Assembly (NCBI GenBank): GCA_029865445.1
Contig: JAOUGY010000059.1
Span: 1 to 14,960 of the forward strand
Origin: Acidimicrobiia bacterium
Lineage (GTDB): Bacteria; Actinomycetota; Acidimicrobiia; Spongiisociales; ZC4RG35
Length of the DNA: 14,960 bases
Reading direction: 5' to 3'
The notes beneath the pieces are model-generated. The model worked only from the letters and a program-made list of their open reading frames with translations, was not told where the DNA came from and did not search any database. Below are positions 13,601-14,960 of the stretch, in pieces. Made by a program: the position numbers and the translations under genes. Position 1 is the first letter of the stretch, and each line of letters starts with the position of its first letter.

Positions 13601-13741
13601 CTTTGCCCGTGCCGCGCAAGCGTGTCATGTCGAAGATGCGGTGTCCAGGAAGGATCTGTCAGGTCAGCGGGTCGTGAGTATGGCGGTCACGGGCCCGTGC
13701 GCTTCGCCGGGGCGCTCAGCCGACTTTCAGGATGGTCGAAT

Positions 13742-14530
13742 TCAGGCACACCAGACGGGGTCGGGCACGGCGGGTGTAGGCCAGGCCTCGACGTGGTCGT
13801 CGAAAACGAGATAGGCCACCGCCGTGTCCGAGGACATGAACAAGTGTGCGCCGTCACGCTCGTAGCCCGTGTCGAGTGCATCCGAAGGCAGCTGGGTGTC
13901 GGCCGAGAATGGTGCTGCGAACGGGACGTCCATCGCTCCTTCGGGGTCTCCGATGTACTGGCGGTCCTCGAACAGGAGGTAGGTGACACTCTCCCACCCG
14001 CAGTGCTCGGCGCCCTGCAACGACATGATGGTGGACGTCGGGACTCGGTGTCCTTCGGCGTCGGTCCACACGCCGACAGGCCCGTCTCGGGACGGGTCGT
14101 ACTCGGCCGGGTCACAGGTGGCGAACGTCTCGACCCGCCACCCGTCGGGTTCGTCGGCGATGATCACAGCCACTTTGGGGGCATCGGCGACCGAGTACGT
14201 GAACAGTCTGCGCTGGTCGTCTCGACCCGACGGGAGATACCCGTCGCGTGGGAGCCCGAAGAGGCCGGTGTCCAGGAATGCTTCGAGCCCATCCTCCGGG
14301 GTGGAGCCTCCGGGCGGCGGGCCGAAGTCGGAGGACCACCCGCCGTTTCCAAGCGGATAGGTGCATTCGACGAAGGCGGCCGCCGCTCCGGCCCGGTCGG
14401 CCGGATCAGGCGCATCGGGGACGGGTTGCACGAACAGGTCCAACTCGGGTAGTTCGGCGTCGACGGTGGCGCCGCCACACGCCTGGACCGAGACGAGAAC
14501 CACAGCCACGACGACGCGCCACCCGCTCAC
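13742..14530 (-). CDS. Putative lipoprotein of unknown function
   Basis: A 262-aa protein I do not recognise. It begins MSGWRVVVAVVLVSVQACGG: a short positively charged start, a hydrophobic stretch and a Cys at 18 in VQAC, a slightly divergent lipobox. It is therefore probably a membrane-anchored lipoprotein, with plain secretion the alternative. The mature part is acidic and rich in Pro, Gly and Asp at its start and holds several scattered Cys (ECTYP, TCDP, EHCGW, VWCA), which could form disulfides outside the cell. The start is GTG with GGAG 8 bases upstream. It is transcribed in the same direction as the Asp-box gene, whose start lies 152 bases further on, so co-transcription is possible but not evident. 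Confidence 0.75.
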   Translation of the reverse strand: MSGWRVVVAVVLVSVQACGGATVDAELPELDLFVQPVPDAPDPADRAGAAAAFVECTYPLGNGGWSSDFGPPPGGSTPEDGLEAFLDTGLFGLPRDGYLPSGRDDQRRLFTYSVADAPKVAVIIADEPDGWRVETFATCDPAEYDPSRDGPVGVWTDAEGHRVPTSTIMSLQGAEHCGWESVTYLLFEDRQYIGDPEGAMDVPFAAPFSADTQLPSDALDTGYERDGAHLFMSSDTAVAYLVFDDHVEAWPTPAVPDPVWCA

Positions 14531-14556
14531 CGCGGTCGCTCCTGTCTTGGGGCGAC

Positions 14557-14595
14557 GAGATGCCGCCCGATTCCATCAGCGTACATCTCGGGCGG
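14557..14595. promoter_or_regulatory. Inverted repeat in the divergent promoter region
   Basis: CCGCCCGA (14563-14570) can pair with TCGGGCGG (14588-14595) over 17 bases. GAGATG (14557-14562) can alternatively pair with CATCTC (14584-14589), which overlaps the first 3' arm by two bases. The site sits between the divergent lipoprotein and SnoaL-like genes. It could be an operator or a leader structure. No confident -10/-35 could be assigned in this 120-base gap. Confidence 0.35.
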
Positions 14596-14650
14596 GGCGG
14601 TCAGTGCGCCGTTTTCCTTTGCCCGGGCTCCGGTGGGAACATGCCCGCTC

Positions 14651-14960
14651 ATGACACCCGCCGAGTTGTCCCGTGCATTCCTCGACGCCTACAACCGCCG
14701 CGACAGCGAGGCCATGAGGGCGATGCTCGCCGACGACTTCACCTACGTCCGCCCCGGTCCGGTGACGCTCGACGGCGCCGACCGAGTCATCGCCCGGTAT
14801 CGGACGGACTGGGAAGCGGTGGGGGCGAATCTGCGTGTCAGACGCTTGCTCGACGTAGGCGACGACGTGGTCATGGAGATCACGATCGACCGACCCGACG
14901 GCGTCTCGATCGAGGCGGTGGTCCTGCATCAATGGGTCGAAGGCCGGCTCGTCGGTTACC
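14651..14960 (+). CDS. SnoaL/NTF2-like family protein, 5' part only
   Basis: The open frame runs from ATG at 14651 to the window edge (103 codons), cut before its stop. It begins MTPAELSRAFLDAYNRRDSE, then AMRAMLADDFTYVRPGPVTL, DGADRVIARYRTDWEAVGAN, and later VLHQWVEGRLVGY. The helix-helix-strand start with F-x-x-A-x-N-x-x-D and L-x-x-D-F is the typical entry to an NTF2/SnoaL-type cone fold, which serves as small isomerases, cyclases or unknown binding proteins. The ribosome site is weak (GGTGGGAA about 11 bases upstream). Substrate and role cannot be inferred. Confidence 0.75.
   Translation, partial: MTPAELSRAFLDAYNRRDSEAMRAMLADDFTYVRPGPVTLDGADRVIARYRTDWEAVGANLRVRRLLDVGDDVVMEITIDRPDGVSIEAVVLHQWVEGRLVGY

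Noticed and set aside
13688..13699. 12-base perfect palindrome CACGGGCCCGTG between the Asp-box and lipoprotein genes
   Set aside because: Single copy, no loop and no adjacent promoter elements. In GC-rich DNA a palindrome of this length is weak evidence of a site.
14576..14932. 118-codon minus-strand open frame at the right end
   Set aside because: Antisense to the SnoaL-like frame, which has the better fold signature; the reverse frame has no recognisable features.

Overview
The window is a high-GC, gene-dense bacterial stretch that looks chromosomal and actinobacterial. GTG and TTG starts are frequent, genes abut or overlap, and long chance open frames run antisense to real genes, as expected at high GC. 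The ATP-synthase layout, the SHMT variant and the palindrome-flanked AbiEi/DUF559 gene suggest Acidimicrobiia or a close relative. That placement is inference, since no rRNA or tRNA is present to test it.

Left part (1-6797, minus strand): a complete F-type ATP synthase operon except for the end of its last gene. Transcription runs right to left as atpZ-like, atpI-like, atpB, atpE, atpF, atpH, atpA, atpG, atpD and atpC, with atpC cut by the window edge. Genes are spaced -13 to +46 bases apart, and several starts lie directly on the preceding stop codon. Together they encode the proton channel (a, c, b), the stalk and catalytic head (delta, alpha, gamma, beta, epsilon) and two small membrane accessory proteins.

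Middle (6875-7958): the most unusual part. A single plus-strand gene encodes a 305-residue protein with an AbiEi-type N-terminal half and a DUF559/Vsr-like nuclease fold at the C-terminus. It is bracketed by two identical 46-base imperfect palindromes in direct orientation. The right-hand palindrome supplies the gene's stop codon. The upstream leader carries a 9-base direct repeat and a hairpin. I read this as a candidate compact mobile or selfish cassette inserted between the ATP synthase operon and glyA.

Right-middle (7972-11811): glyA (serine hydroxymethyltransferase, minus strand), then a rho-independent terminator, then an orphan MalK/UgpC-type sugar-transporter ATPase (minus). Diverging from it on the plus strand is a probable two-gene unit: an SDR-family protein whose YxxxK tyrosine is phenylalanine, and an RppH-like Nudix hydrolase.

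Right end (11812-14960): a 236-base gap with a strong 13-bp hairpin, a secreted Asp-box (BNR/sialidase-fold) protein and a putative lipoprotein of unknown function (both minus), and the start of a SnoaL/NTF2-like protein running off the edge (plus). No tRNA, rRNA, CRISPR array, transposase or integrase was seen.
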